From Clostridia bacterium (lineage in GTDB: Bacteria > UBA6262 > WVXT01), in contig WJOT01000045.1 in the NCBI GenBank assembly GCA_009619095.1, forward strand, positions 1-55,643: 55,643 nucleotides of DNA, written 5' to 3'. Positions within the stretch are counted from its first letter, which is position 1. The DNA is not shown here. The text below holds more notes on this DNA, generated by a model, which was given only the letters and a program-made list of their open reading frames with translations, made no database searches and was not told the DNA's origin.

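Larger units (their letters stand above)
53880..55643 (-). repeat. Paralogous N-terminal segment of gene A, matching 6650-8480 of gene B
   Basis: It has the same domain and near-identical DNA as the gene B segment, with VLIAGGFHTPG kept. In B another 203 codons of homologous sequence lie before the part that is visible for A, which is why gene A is judged 5' incomplete. Confidence 0.85.

Noticed and set aside
55611-55613. GTG at 55613 as the start of gene A
   Set aside because: The frame is open to the window edge and the paralog shows conserved coding sequence upstream (DKAPAVNIYG and a further 203 codons).
17808-55643. Nonribosomal peptide or polyketide synthase as explanation for the giant size
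   Set aside because: No condensation, adenylation, ketosynthase or carrier-protein motifs were seen; the domains are membrane, motor and sugar-related.
1-55643. tRNA or rRNA genes
   Set aside because: No cloverleaf-like segments, CCA ends or rRNA-conserved blocks were seen; the DNA is nearly all coding on one strand.

Overview
The window is almost entirely coding on the minus strand and is dominated by two giant, paralogous, multidomain membrane-protein genes. Both run off the window: gene A at the right edge (5' end missing) and gene B at the left edge (3' end missing). The style points to a metagenome-derived member of Candidatus Omnitrophota: moderate-to-low GC, enormous ORFs mixing SecA-like, glycosyltransferase, (alpha/alpha)6-barrel, sugar-phosphate and transmembrane segments, and short palindromic repeats carried in frame. 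Giant genes of this kind have been reported from that phylum. The assignment is inference; there is no rRNA or other marker here.

Layout in transcription order (right to left). Gene A (55643 to 17808) encodes an N-terminal TraB/ChaN-like region, a SecA-like motor, a membrane bundle, a duplicated coiled coil, two alpha-barrel glycan-type domains, nine YD-type repeats, a third alpha-barrel, a membrane-embedded GT2/GT84-like glycosyltransferase, and two tandem copies of a roughly 4.5-kb module (membrane segment, HExxH, uridylyltransferase-like with zinc ribbon, Nudix-like, DUF89-like). It breaks off at the start of a phosphoglucose-isomerase (PGI) domain. The break is caused by an exact 1919-bp tandem duplication (15920-17838 and 17839-19757), which is not a multiple of three. 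Removing one copy joins gene A in frame to the next ORF (17835 to 11788). That ORF overlaps the following one (11843 to 9957) in the middle of a second PGI-like domain, offset by a +1 shift. With both lesions repaired, one gene of about 14,588 codons fits inside the window, and the full protein would be near 14,800 residues if its missing N-terminus matches gene B.

A 467-bp regulatory region (9490-9956) follows. It holds a candidate promoter, a class I cyclic-di-GMP (GEMM) riboswitch, and an intrinsic terminator whose 5' strand lies inside the aptamer, all on the minus strand. This should make the ligand an ON signal. It controls a single-domain CheY-like receiver (9489 to 9100) and, 6 bp later, gene B (9093 to beyond 1). 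Gene B has the same N-terminal region as gene A, an HExxH-bearing membrane segment, GNAT-like and DUF89-like domains, two HEAT-like blocks and a second HExxH domain.

As a working picture, this is a cell-surface or envelope glycan machine built from giant polypeptides, with at least the second one under c-di-GMP and two-component control. Most functions rest on motif recognition by eye. No tRNA, rRNA, CRISPR array, transposase or credible plus-strand gene was seen.
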